Shown piece after piece: positions 44,852-57,086 of a stretch of 64,000 nt of DNA. The stretch's first letter is position 1, and each line of letters starts with the position of its first letter. Both the position numbers and the translations under genes were made by a program. The stretch is from Rhynchopus euleeides (lineage: Eukaryota > Euglenozoa > Diplonemea > Diplonemida > Diplonemidae), in the NCBI GenBank assembly GCA_963210315.1, contig OY723317.1, positions 310,001 to 374,000 on the forward strand, in the 5' to 3' direction. The notes beneath the pieces were generated by a model, which saw only the letters and a list, made by a program, of their open reading frames with translations, searched no databases and was not told the origin of the DNA.

Positions 44852-45232
44852 ATGGGGAAGACGACAACGAAGCCGGCAGCGAAGCCGGCGGCAAAGTCGA
44901 TTAAGAAGAAGAAGAGCGCAGAGAGTCCCGAGGCTGCGGAGGCGACGAACATTGTGCATGATTTTTGCACGGCCTTCCCTGTTAAAAAAGGGGGCAGTGT
45001 GCTGACACTGGGATCCATTAGAAGGCTCCTAGCAACGGTGTTGAGCAAGGAGCTCCACCAGCACAGCACCCAGGTGGCCAACGCAATCATCGCCATGTCT
45101 TCCCTGACATGGATAAGTTCGCTGTCAGGGAAGTCGCAACGATGCGGAAGGAGGGCGCTCTCCGTCATATACAAGGTGGAGGCGAAGTATGGCAAGGTGC
45201 AGGATACAAACGTGTCGTCGGGGGCAGCCTGA
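44852..45232 (+). CDS. Lys-rich small protein inside the TIR element
   Basis: 126-aa frame, unrecognised. The first 25 residues are Lys/Ala/Pro/Thr-rich (MGKTTTKPAAKPAAKSIKKKK), like a DNA-binding or nuclear tail. A possible helical segment (GSIRRLLATVLSKELHQ) follows. From about 45107 another frame (MDKFAVREVATMRKEGAL) looks more protein-like, so the present frame may have shifted. It sits only in the part of the element left of the nested end. Confidence 0.4.
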   Translation: MGKTTTKPAAKPAAKSIKKKKSAESPEAAEATNIVHDFCTAFPVKKGGSVLTLGSIRRLLATVLSKELHQHSTQVANAIIAMSSLTWISSLSGKSQRCGRRALSVIYKVEAKYGKVQDTNVSSGAA

Positions 45233-45497
45233 AGCCGCGAATGATCGCGACACGGGCGAACGGCTTGGCACCGTGGGTCTGGATAGATGCTGGAGTTCGG
45301 CCGGGTGAAACCGGAAGTCGCAGCAAAATTTGCCCCCCCAGATTTCTTCCTCAAACCCACCCGTGGGCTGATCCGGCCTTGCACGGTGGACTCCAGCGGG
45401 GGTAGGGTACCACTACCGGGTTTAACCCTTTTCGGGAGTCTCAACTAGGGGGAGTCCAACTCCCGCTAGCGGGAGTATAGATCAGCAGTGGGCAACA

Positions 45498-46632
45498 ATG
45501 AGGCGATGCGGGGGGCGAGGGCACCGATGCTCACTGTGCGACATCCCAGAAGAACGCTGGTATCAACAGGTGCATCGATACACGCACCTGACTCTCTCTG
45601 AGATGAAAGAGGCTGGCTACCCCTCCCTCTTGGCAGGTGTGCTTCCCAATGCCCGCTACGTCACCCCAGCACTCCATGACTGCAAGGGGCTCGCCATGCG
45701 GCTGATCAGGGTACTGGATGAGACAACAAAAAAATATTCGACAAGACCTGTACAAACCTTGCACTGAATGTGTCGCAGCATGGGACAGGTGCTCAGTTCC
45801 GGAAGGTCGTGCTTGCCTGTCACAGGACACACCTACAAGGGCTTGTTCCGCTACCTCTTTGTCTCCCTTGCAGACCTCATGCATTTCCGGTATGCAGACA
45901 TCCCCTGGCGCTTCTGGGGATGCAAGGATGAGTCAGCCCGGATTCCCTTCTTGCGTGCTCGGATCTCAGGGCATATATTTCACTGGTTGATGGAGCATGC
46001 CGAAAAGGGATCAACGCGCAATGCCTACGTACACAGTCTCCATCATTGGTGGGCTCCAGAAGATGCAGTGCCTCTGCAGAACAACGACGAATGAAGAAGC
46101 AGAGAACGGACATCGCAAGAAAGATGCCGTTACAATCGCCAGCTCCGCAACTTACGAGAGAGATCTTGCGATGGCAGAAGAGAAGCGGCGCGCATCGGGC
46201 ATGCCTTGGAAGGTTGCGCACCTGTCGCAGGACGGGATCCTCGGGTATAGAGAAGTCATTCTGTGTCCGTGTCTGCACACCCGACACGCTCATAGATTGG
46301 CTGTGTATGTTCTTTGCACACAGTTGACACAGCTGCAGAAGGGGTTTGTGCACTGCAACACACAGGACTTCGTTGAACCCATCAGCGCGCCCTACTTCCT
46401 GTTCCGGTTCCCCGAAGGACACCGCAAATTATCGCTTTGCTTGTGCAAAATGCCAATCCCGCTGGGGGCGACTTTCACACCATTCGTGTCATCCGAGGCG
46501 ACTTTGAGCACGCTTGACCAACGCGCACAGCAGGAGGGGGATGACAGTTCTGACGAAGAAGATGAGGCCTGCAGGATGGCTTGTCTTGCCCAAGGTGTAA
46601 CACAACTACGACAGGCGATGGCCGCACTTTGA
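45498..46632 (+). pseudogene. Broken element-encoded protein, possible transposase
   Basis: Three consecutive open stretches: 45498-45767 (starts MRRCGGRGHRCSLCDIP, a CxxC pair), 45768-46094 in the same frame after a TGA (GLFRYLFVSLADLMHFRYAD, WRFWGC), and 45997-46632 in another frame (acidic tail GDDSSDEEDEA). Hydrophobic and Trp/Cys-rich content looks like real protein, and position inside the TIRs suggests the element's own product. I do not recognise the superfamily. At least one stop and one frameshift break it. Confidence 0.45.
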
Positions 46633-46969
46633 CACCTCAAATTCTAACCGCTCACCTCCGCAGGTGCAGCCGCTACCAGGAGGATAGGTAGGTAGTCCAG
46701 AGTCCGGGGAAACTGACAGAAGCAAAACAAGCCCCTCCCCATCCCTCTTCCACCATGATTTTACCCCCCACGCCAGTAGACTGTAACTATATCATGGGAA
46801 AAATGGATGAAAATAGGTGAAAAGACTCCCGCTAGGGGGAGTCAGACTCCCCCTAGCGGGAGTATAGACTCCCGCTAGCGGGAGTCTGGACTCCCGCTAG
46901 CGGGAGTCTTTGACACCCGCTCAGACTCCCGCTCCCAGACTCCCGCTAGGGCCGCTGGAGTCCACCGTG

Positions 46970-47450
46970 TGGTTCAAAAAAATCCAAAAAAATCCATAAA
47001 AATCAATAAAATTCCATAAAATTCCATAGGGGGGTGTCGATTCTGGACAAAAAATAAATTTTTTCAAAAAAAAACCGAAAAATCAGGGGAAAATGCTGAA
47101 AAATGGCAAAAAAAAGAGTATGGGGAGTTGGGTCCAGTTTAGCAAAGTCATCATATTTTTCGGGTGTTTTTTTGAATGGGACACCCGAAGAACCCGTTGA
47201 GACGTGAAGGACATCGTGAACATATCTGCCAGAGAATCCTCAAGCTTGGTGCCTCAAGAACGTGGGACAACACGGCGCTGCAGGCGCATCCTGGGCCGCA
47301 GACCAGCAAGCCGGCAAAATAGCCAAGGCCGCCTACACGGCGAGCCTTCTACAGATTCCAGATTGCTCAAACGAGCGTGTCCAGGAAGCTTGAGCTTTGG
47401 GTGGGGACGGGATGAAGTCATGGGGGGGGGGGGGGGGGGGCGGGGCGGGG
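46970..47450. other. Spacer between TIR element and satellite
   Basis: A/T-rich with AATTCCATAA-type repeats (46990-47030), then GGGGGGTGTCGATT, and a run of 18 G at about 47421-47440 just before the satellite. Confidence 0.6.
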
Positions 47451-50400
47451 GTGGCTGGGGGGAACCTCTAGAGGTAGGGGGCAACCCATTAGTGGCTGGG
47501 GGGAACCTCTAGAGGTAGGTGGCAACCCATTGGTGGCTGGGGGGAACCTCTAGAGGTAGGTGGCAACCCATTAGTGGCTGGGGGGAACCTCTAGAGGTAG
47601 GGGGCAACCCATTGGTGGCTGGGGGGAACCTCTAGAGGTAGGTGGCAACCCATTAGTGGCTGGGGGGAACCTCTAGAGGTAGGGGGCAACCCATTGGTGG
47701 CTGGGGGGAACCTCTAGAGGCAGGGGGCAACCCATTGGTGGCTGGGGGGAACCTCTAGAGGTAGGGGGCAACCCATTGGTGGCTGGGGGGAACCTCTAGA
47801 GGTAGGGGGCAACCCATTGGTGGCTGGGGGGAACCTCTAGAGGTAGGGGGCAACCTATTGGTGGCTGGGGGGAACCTCTAGAGGTAGGGGGCAACCCATT
47901 GGTGGCTGGGGGGAACCTCTAGAGGTAGGGGGCAACCCATTAGTGGCTGGGGGGAACCTCTAGAGGTAGGGGGCAACCCATTGGTGGCTGGGGGGAACCT
48001 CTAGAGGTAGGTGGCAACCCATTAGTGGCTGGGGGGAACCTCTAGAGGTAGGGGGCAACCCATTGGTGGCTGGGGGGAACCTCTAGAGGTAGGGGGCAAC
48101 CCATTAGTGGCTGGGGGGAACCTCTAGAGGTAGGGGGCAACCCATTGGTGGCTGGGGGGAACCTCTAGAGGTAGGTGGCAACCCATTAGTGGCTGGGGGG
48201 AACCTCTAGAGGTAGGGGGCAACCCATTGGTGGCTGGGGGGAACCTCTAGAGGTAGGGGGCAACCCATTGGTGGCTGGGGGGAACCTCTAGAGGTAGGGG
48301 GCAACCCATTAGTGGCTGGGGGGAACCTCTAGAGGTAGGGGGCAACCCATTGGTGGCTGGGGGGAACCTCTAGAGGCAGGGGGCAACCCATTGGTGGCTG
48401 GGGGGAACCTCTAGAGGTAGGGGGCAACCTATTGGTGGCTGGGGGGAACCTCTAGAGGTAGGGGGCAACCCATTGGTGGCTGGGGGGAACCTCTAGAGGT
48501 AGGGGGCAACCTATTGGTGGCTGGGGGGAACCTCTAGAGGTAGGGGGCAACCCATTGGTGGCTGGGGGGAACCTCTAGAGGTAGGGGGCAACCCATTAGT
48601 GGCTGGGGGGAACCTCTAGAGGTAGGGGGCAACCCATTGGTGGCTGGGGGGAACCTGTAGAGGTAGGGGGCAACCCATTAGTGGCTGGGGGGAACCTCTA
48701 GAGGTAGGGGGCAACCCATTGGTGGCTGGGGGGAACCTCTAGAGGTAGGTGGCAACCCATTAGTGGCTGGGGGGAACCTCTAGAGGTAGGGGGCAACCCA
48801 TTGGTGGCTGGGGGGAACCTCTAGAGGTAGGGGGCAACCCATTAGTGGCTGGGGGGAACCTCTAGAGGTAGGGGGCAACCCATTGGTGGCTGGGGGGAAC
48901 CTCTAGAGGTAGGGGGCAACCCATTGGTGGCTGGGGGGAACCTCTAGAGGTAGGTGGCAACCCATTAGTGGCTGGGGGGAACCTCTAGAGGTAGGGGGCA
49001 ACCCATTGGTGGCTGGGGGGAACCTCTAGAGGTAGGGGGCAACCCATTGGTGGCTGGGGGGAACCTCTAGAGGTAGGGGGCAACCCATTAGTGGCTGGGG
49101 GGAACCTCTAGAGGTAGGGGGCAACCCATTGGTGGCTGGGGGGAACCTCTAGAAGTAGGGGGCAACCCATTAGTGGCTGGGGGGAACCTCTAGAGGTAGG
49201 TGGCAACCCATTGGTGGCTGGGGGGAACCTCTAGAGGTAGGTGGCAACCCATTGGTGGCTGGGGGGAACCTCTAGAGGCAGGGGGCAACCCATTAGTGGC
49301 TGGGGGGAACCTCTAGAGGTAGGGGGCAACCCATTAGTGGCTGGGGGGAACCTCTAGAGGTAGGGGGCAACCCATTGGTGGCTGGGGGGAACCTCTAGAG
49401 GTAGGGGGCAACCCATTGGTGGCTGGGGGGAACCTCTAGAGGTAGGGGGCAACCCATTAGTGGCTGGGGGGAACCTCTAGAGGTAGGGGGCAACCCATTG
49501 GTGGCTGGGGGGAACCTCTAGAGGTAGGTGGCAACCCATTGGTGGCTGGGGGGAACCTCTAGAGGCAGGGGGCAACCCATTGGTGGCTGGGGGGAACCTC
49601 TAGAGGTAGGGGGCAACCCATTGGTGGCTGGGGGGAACCTCTAGAGGTAGGGGGCAACCCATTGGTGGCTGGGGGGAACCTCTAGAGGTAGGGGGCAACC
49701 TATTGGTGGCTGGGGGGAACCTCTAGAGGTAGGGGGCAACCCATTGGTGGCTGGGGGGAACCTCTAGAGGTAGGGGGCAACCCATTAGTGGCTGGGGGGA
49801 ACCTCTAGAGGTAGGGGGCAACCCATTGGTGGCTGGGGGGAACCTCTAGAGGTAGGGGGCAACCCATTAGTGGCTGGGGGGAACCTCTAGAGGTAGGGGG
49901 CAACCCATTAGTGGCTGGGGGGAACCTCTAGAGGTAGGGGGCAACCCATTGGTGGCTGGGGGGAACCTCTAGAGGTAGGTGGCAACCCATTAGTGGCTGG
50001 GGGGAACCTCTAGAGGTAGGGGGCAACCCATTGGTGGCTGGGGGGAACCTCTAGAGGTAGGGGGCAACCCATTGGTGGCTGGGGGGAACCTCTAGAGGTA
50101 GGGGGCAACCCATTGGTGGCTGGGGGGAACCTCTAGAGGTAGGTGGCAACCCATTAGTGGCTGGGGGGAACCTCTAGAGGTAGGGGGCAACCCATTGGTG
50201 GCTGGGGGGAACCTCTAGAGGTAGGGGGCAACCCATTGGTGGCTGGGGGGAACCTCTAGAGGTAGGGGGCAACCCATTAGTGGCTGGGGGGAACCTCTAG
50301 AGGTAGGGGGCAACCCATTGGTGGCTGGGGGGAACCTCTAGAGGCAGGGGGCAACCCATTGGTGGCTGGGGGGAACCTCTAGAGGTAGGGGGCAACCTAT

Positions 50401-53400
50401 TGGTGGCTGGGGGGAACCTCTAGAGGTAGGGGGCAACCCATTGGTGGCTGGGGGGAACCTCTAGAGGTAGGGGGCAACCTATTGGTGGCTGGGGGGAACC
50501 TCTAGAGGTAGGGGGCAACCCATTGGTGGCTGGGGGGAACCTCTAGAGGTAGGGGGCAACCCATTAGTGGCTGGGGGGAACCTCTAGAGGTAGGGGGCAA
50601 CCCATTGGTGGCTGGGGGGAACCTCTAGAGGTAGGGGGCAACCCATTAGTGGCTGGGGGGAACCTCTAGAGGTAGGGGGCAACCCATTGGTGGCTGGGGG
50701 GAACCTCTAGAGGTAGGTGGCAACCCATTAGTGGCTGGGGGGAACCTCTAGAGGTAGGGGGCAACCCATTGGTGGCTGGGGGGAACCTCTAGAGGTAGGG
50801 GGCAACCCATTAGTGGCTGGGGGGAACCTCTAGAGGTAGGGGGCAACCCATTGGTGGCTGGGGGGAACCTCTAGAGGTAGGGGGCAACCCATTGGTGGCT
50901 GGGGGGAACCTCTAGAGGTAGGTGGCAACCCATTAGTGGCTGGGGGGAACCTCTAGAGGTAGGGGGCAACCCATTGGTGGCTGGGGGGAACCTCTAGAGG
51001 TAGGGGGCAACCCATTGGTGGCTGGGGGGAACCTCTAGAGGTAGGGGGCAACCCATTAGTGGCTGGGGGGAACCTCTAGAGGTAGGGGGCAACCCATTGG
51101 TGGCTGGGGGGAACCTCTAGAAGTAGGGGGCAACCCATTAGTGGCTGGGGGGAACCTCTAGAGGTAGGTGGCAACCCATTGGTGGCTGGGGGGAACCTCT
51201 AGAGGTAGGTGGCAACCCATTGGTGGCTGGGGGGAACCTCTAGAGGCAGGGGGCAACCCATTAGTGGCTGGGGGGAACCTCTAGAGGTAGGGGGCAACCC
51301 ATTAGTGGCTGGGGGGAACCTCTAGAGGTAGGGGGCAACCCATTGGTGGCTGGGGGGAACCTCTAGAGGTAGGGGGCAACCCATTGGTGGCTGGGGGGAA
51401 CCTCTAGAGGTAGGGGGCAACCCATTAGTGGCTGGGGGGAACCTCTAGAGGTAGGGGGCAACCCATTGGTGGCTGGGGGGAACCTCTAGAGGTAGGTGGC
51501 AACCCATTAGTGGCTGGGGGGAACCTCTAGAGGTAGGGGGCAACCCATTGGTGGCTGGGGGGAACCTCTAGAGGTAGGGGGCAACCCATTAGTGGCTGGG
51601 GGGAACCTCTAGAGGTAGGGGGCAACCCATTGGTGGCTGGGGGGAACCTCTAGAGGTAGGGGGCAACCCATTGGTGGCTGGGGGGAACCTCTAGAGGTAG
51701 GTGGCAACCCATTAGTGGCTGGGGGGAACCTCTAGAGGTAGGGGGCAACCCATTGGTGGCTGGGGGGAACCTCTAGAGGTAGGGGGCAACCCATTGGTGG
51801 CTGGGGGGAACCTCTAGAGGTAGGGGGCAACCCATTAGTGGCTGGGGGGAACCTCTAGAGGTAGGGGGCAACCCATTGGTGGCTGGGGGGAACCTCTAGA
51901 AGTAGGGGGCAACCCATTAGTGGCTGGGGGGAACCTCTAGAGGTAGGTGGCAACCCATTGGTGGCTGGGGGGAACCTCTAGAGGTAGGTGGCAACCCATT
52001 GGTGGCTGGGGGGAACCTCTAGAGGCAGGGGGCAACCCATTAGTGGCTGGGGGGAACCTCTAGAGGTAGGGGGCAACCCATTAGTGGCTGGGGGGAACCT
52101 CTAGAGGTAGGGGGCAACCCATTGGTGGCTGGGGGGAACCTCTAGAGGTAGGGGGCAACCCATTGGTGGCTGGGGGGAACCTCTAGAGGTAGGGGGCAAC
52201 CCATTAGTGGCTGGGGGGAACCTCTAGAGGTAGGGGGCAACCCATTGGTGGCTGGGGGGAACCTCTAGAGGTAGGTGGCAACCCATTGGTGGCTGGGGGG
52301 AACCTCTAGAGGCAGGGGGCAACCCATTGGTGGCTGGGGGGAACCTCTAGAGGTAGGGGGCAACCCATTGGTGGCTGGGGGGAACCTCTAGAGGTAGGGG
52401 GCAACCCATTGGTGGCTGGGGGGAACCTCTAGAGGTAGGGGGCAACCCATTAGTGGCTGGGGGGAACCTCTAGAGGTAGGGGGCAACCCATTGGTGGCTG
52501 GGGGGAACCTCTAGAGGTAGGTGGCAACCCATTGGTGGCTGGGGGGAACCTCTAGAGGCAGGGGGCAACCCATTAGTGGCTGGGGGGAACCTCTAGAGGT
52601 AGGGGGCAACCCATTAGTGGCTGGGGGGAACCTCTAGAGGTAGGGGGCAACCCATTGGTGGCTGGGGGGAACCTCTAGAGGTAGGGGGCAACCCATTGGT
52701 GGCTGGGGGGAACCTCTAGAGGTAGGGGGCAACCCATTGGTGGCTGGGGGGAACCTCTAGAGGTAGGGGGCAACCCATTGGTGGCTGGGGGGAACCTCTA
52801 GAGGTAGGTGGCAACCCATTGGTGGCTGGGGGGAACCTCTAGAGGTAGGTGGCAACCCATTAGTGGCTGGGGGGAACCTCTAGAGGTAGGGGGCAACCCA
52901 TTGGTGGCTGGGGGGAACCTCTAGAGGTAGGGGGCAACCCATTAGTGGCTGGGGGGAACCTCTAGAGGTAGGTGGCAACCCATTGGTGGCTGGGGGGAAC
53001 ATCTAGAGGTAGGTGGCAACCCATTAGTGGCTGGGGGGAACCTCTAGAGGCAGGGGGCAACCCATTGGTGGCTGGGGGGAACCTCTAGAGGTAGGTGGCA
53101 ACCCATTAGTGGCTGGGGGGAACCTCTAGAGGTAGGGGGCAACCTATTGGTGGCTGGGCGGAACCTCTAGAGGTAGGGGTAACCCATTGGTGGCTGGGGG
53201 GAACCTCTAGAGGCAGGGGGCAACCTATTTGTGGCTGGGGGGAACCCCTAGAGGCAGGGGGTAACCCATTTGTGGGTGGGGGGAACCCCGAGAGGTAGGG
53301 GGTAACCCATTGGTAGGTGGGGGGAACCCCTAGAGGCAGGGGGTAACCCGTTTGTGAGTGGGGGGAACCCCTAGAGGTAGGGGGTAACCCATTTGTGAGT

Positions 53401-54551
53401 GGGGGGAACCCCTAGAGGCAGGGGGTAACCCGTTTGTGGGTGGGGGGAACCCCTAGAGGCAGGGGGTAACCCGTTTGTGAGTGGGGGGAACCCCTAGAGG
53501 TAGGGGGTAACCCATTTGTGAGTGGGGGGAACCCCTAGAGGCAGGGGGTAACCCGTTTGTGAGTGGGGGGAACCCCTAGAGGCAGGGGGTAACCCGTTTG
53601 TGGGTGGGGGGAACCCCTAGAGGCAGGGGGTAACCAGTTTGTGAGTGGGGGGAACCCCTAGAGGTAGGGGGTAACCAGTTTGTGAGTGGGGGGAACCCCT
53701 AGAGGTAGGGGGTAACCCATTTGTGAGTGGGGGGAACCCCTAGAGGCAGGGGGTAACCAGTTTGTGAGTGGGGGGAACCCCTAGAGGTAGGGGGTAACCC
53801 ATTTGTGGGTGGGGGGAACCCCTAGAGGCAGGGGGTAACCCGTTTGTGAGTGGGGGGAACCCCTAGAGGTAGGGGGTAACCCATTTGTGAGTGGGGGGAA
53901 CCCCTAGAGGCAGGGGGTAACCCATTTGTGGCTGGGGGGAACCCCTAGAGGCAGGGGGTAACCCGTTTGTGAGTGGGGGGAACCCCTAGAGGCAGGGGGT
54001 AACCCGTTTGTGGGTGGGGGGAACCCCTAGAGGCAGGGGGTAACCAGTTTGTGAGTGGGGGGAACCCCTAGAGGTAGGGGGTAACCAGTTTGTGAGTGGG
54101 GGGAACCCCTAGAGGTAGGGGGTAACCCATTTGTGAGTGGGGGGAACCCCTAGAGGCAGGGGGTAACCAGTTTGTGAGTGGGGGGAACCCCTAGAGGTAG
54201 GGGGTAACCCATTTGTGGGTGGGGGGAACCCCTAGAGGCAGGGGGTAACCCGTTTGTGAGTGGGGGGAACCCCTAGAGGTAGGGGGTAACCCATTTGTGA
54301 GTGGGGGGAACCCCTAGAGGCAGGGGGTAACCCGTTTGTGGGTGGGGGGAACCCCTAGAGGCAGGGGGTAACCCGTTTGTGAGTGGGGGGAACCCCTAGA
54401 GGTAGGGGGTAACCCATTTGTGAGTGGGGGGAACCCCTAGAGGCAGGGGGTAACCCATTTGTGGCTGGGGGGAACCCCTAGAGGCAGGGGGTAACCCGTT
54501 TGTGAGTGGGGGGAACCCCTAGAGGCAGGGGGTAACCCGTTCGTGGGTGGG
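47451..54551. repeat. Satellite of 41-bp units, about 173 copies
   Basis: Two subfamilies share the 41-bp period. From 47451 to about 53200 the unit includes GGCTGGGGGGAACC, the palindrome ACCTCTAGAGGT, then AGGGGGCAACCCATT. From about 53220 to 54551 it is GTGGGGGGAACCCCTAGAGG, then CAGGGGGTAACCCGTTT. Variants (TAGGTGG, CAGGGGG, ATTAG/ATTGG, AAGTAGG) recur in register. No open frame of note on either strand. Confidence 0.97.
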
Positions 54552-56862
54552 ACCATTTGTGGTAAATTTACTGGGTTCTGGTGCCCACCGCCTCCCCTTT
54601 TGAGCGTTTGAAACAGCGTTTCCGGGACCCGGCACTGCTCGCAGTGGGCTCAAATGTCCAAAAACGACCCATTCTGAACCCCCCCAAAAAAAAATGCGAG
54701 CACCTCCCCCTTGGCACGCCGGTCTTACGACAACCCTGCCTATTTCTGGTGCTCGGAAAAAACGGAAAAAAACGGAAAATCAGGGTGTCGATTTTGGGAT
54801 TTTCCGTTTTTTCGTTTTCCGTTTTTTTTTCGTCGAATTTTGACCAAGTCGCAGCCAGCGCCCACAGGCGGAAAAAACGAAAAAAAAGGAAAAAACGGAA
54901 AAAAACCGAAAAAATCGACACCCCCCATAAAATTCCATAAAATTCCATAAAATTCCATAAAATTCCATAAAATTCCATAAAATTCCATAAAATTCCATAA
55001 AATTCCATAAAATTCCATAAAATTCCATAAAATTCCATAAAAGTCAATCCCCCGTGTATGTGTGGGCTGCCCACCCACTATCCCACCCCTGCCTCCTGCA
55101 CAAAACACGATAATATCGACTCTGTCCGTCGGTGGACCCATAAGAGGGACCTCAGGGCGGGATTTTCGGGATTTTCGGAAAACCCCAAAGGGCTAACAGC
55201 GAAAATCTGTAGTTCGGCGAAAGCCCGCATATTTCTGACATCTCCTGGGAAAGGGAAACCAGGGCACTACCCCCTATGAGGCAAGCTCAGAAAGTGCCCT
55301 CGCAAGTCAGATTCTTGCCACTGTACAAAACAGGGGGTACCCATACAAACACAGGAGGGATGATTGAGGGATGATCCCTCTCCCTTGCTCCGTGTCGGTG
55401 TACTCCGCGTGCGACCAGCAAGCCTTGCGCCCAGGCATCTCAAGGGGTGGGGGTGTTTGTTAACATGTTTGGGTGGATGAGTGTTCTCAGCCAAGCAAAA
55501 ACCCCAAAGGGGGTCAAAAAAGTCAAAAAAATCCTGAAAACACACCCAAAAAAATCAAAAAAATCCAAAAAAATCAAACCCAAAAAAATCCAAAAAAATC
55601 AAGGCACACATCACTGCCCAGACCCCCCTGGCAGCCGAACTGTGTGGCACAGTGGCCCTGCCAATCCACGGGCGTTTCGCTCATAAGCAAGGTTATTAGT
55701 GCCTCCGGAGGTACTAACAGCCTTGCCAGAAGTGCAGCGATCTGCCCTCTCAAGGAAAGGTAGCCAATGTGTGCCTCCCGAGGGGGCGCGAAGCGCCCCC
55801 GAGGGGCGCCTCCCTGTGGTTAAAAAAAATCTCAAAGGAGGATCCTTGAAATCGGTAGTGGACAGTAGCGGACAGGGCGGACATTTCCTTGTGGAAAGAG
55901 TGCCCGAAAAAAAAATTCGAAAAGGTCCCCCTTACAGAATTAGCCTTTTTTCAAAAAATCGGAAAATTTCGGACCGCAATTTGTACCCAAGAAAGTGCCG
56001 AATTTTCGGACTTGGTCCGATTTGAACGATTTCCGTGCCTCTTGCAACCCCCATGAGGGGCGGCTGCTGTTTCGGGTTCTTCCGGTGGTACATGCTGGGG
56101 TGTCAGGACAGGGAATCCTGCTCGCTGTACCCGGTGATCCCTGACGCAGCCAGGAAGTGGAGAGCCTTGGAACCCTGGTTGAGGCCTGTAACACCCGGCC
56201 TTCCTGCCACTTGTGGCATTGTGGAGTGGAGGTGGTTATGGAGAAGGTTCTCTCTCCGTCCGGTCGAGCACAACCGTCCTCTCCAGCCAGGGGTCATCTC
56301 CTTTCCAAACAAGAGCCAGGAACATGCTCAAACAAACCAATTGATCAGAAAATCTGGCTTGCCGTGGAATCATTGAGCATTGGGGAGTGGTTTGCCCCCT
56401 TGCTGCGTATGACATGTCCATTTTTGACGATTTTTGGGCAGAATTTGTGCGTGGGACCTTTCGATTTTCATGATTTTTTCGGAATTTCGTGGGGACCGGT
56501 ACCCCATTTGAGGGCCAAAAATCTCATTTCCGAGGCCTGGGAATGGTCGCAGTGGCCTCAGATGTCCAAAAACGTTCAATTGACCTCTCCTCGAAAAAAA
56601 AATCGAAAGGTCCCCCCCAGGGCTGTTCCTAACTGGGGGGCTTGTTCCCCACTTTCAGGATTCTGAACTTTTTTTCTAAGAATTTTTGTAAGGGGAAAAA
56701 AAGTTTTTTTCTAAGAAGTTTGTTAGGGGATTTTTTTTCTAAGGTTGTTTCGCAGAGGAAAAAACTTTTTCTAAGTTTTCCCTAGTCGACAGGGCGCGCA
56801 CAAGGATGGAAGGGAAGTCTGTCCCACGTACCGTTCGCCTTGCTGGCCAACTGGAGAGCCAG
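54552..56862. other. Repeat-rich intergenic sequence right of the satellite
   Basis: Contains the (AATTCCATAA)n array, the palindromic TTAGTGCCTC/CGGAGGTACTAA near 55696-55717, the GGGGGCGC-GAA hairpin at 55782-55800, part of a dispersed 200-bp repeat (about 54585-54680 and 56440-56630), and several TTTTTTTCTAAG motifs at 56668-56780. Frames of 60-170 residues lack any recognised motif. Confidence 0.55.
54926..55044. repeat. (AATTCCATAA)n 10-bp tandem array
   Basis: About 11-12 copies; a short related run is at 46990-47030 on the other side of the satellite. Open frames through it simply translate the repeat. Confidence 0.9.
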
Positions 56863-57086
56863 ACGTTCACTACCGTGGCCTCCGGCGGCTGGGGGGCTCC
56901 GCCCCCCAGACCCCCCTGTGGCGTACGTCTCGTACTCAAGTCCTTCGAATCCCATCAAGTCGGGGTCCAACCACTCCAGTCGCCTCTGAGGACGCAGCCA
57001 ACTCGCACAGAATCTGTACGCCCACACGAACAGATGTTCGCTACCGTGGCCTCCGGCGGCTGGGGGGCACCGCCCCCCAGACCCCC
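56863..57086 (+). repeat. Two GC hairpin elements 165 bp apart
   Basis: First hairpin about 56870-56918, second 57028-57086, separated by arm sequence (TGTGGCGTACGTCTCGTACT, then GACGCAGCCAACTCGCACAG). The same two-hairpin arrangement recurs at 58809-59043. Confidence 0.85.

Larger units (their letters stand above)
44579..46969. mobile_element. 2.4-kb TIR element with palindromic subterminal arrays
   Basis: Left (44579-44758) and right (46790-46969) ends are 180-bp inverted repeats that start CACGGTGGACTCCAGCGG and contain runs of the palindrome ACTCCCGCTAGCGGGAGT. TG borders both ends (44577-44578 and 46970-46971). A second left end starts at 45382, also preceded by TG, so a shorter 1588-bp version (45382-46969) is nested. 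CAC ends and subterminal repeats recall CACTA/EnSpm elements, but the 2-bp duplication is atypical. Confidence 0.8.

Noticed and set aside
47451-54551. CRISPR-like array
   Set aside because: Repeats are contiguous 41-bp units with no unique spacers, in a eukaryotic context; this is a satellite.
54568-55074. Frame with repeated MEFYGILWNF peptide
   Set aside because: Translation of the 10-bp AATTCCATAA array; all three frames of that strand give similar peptides.
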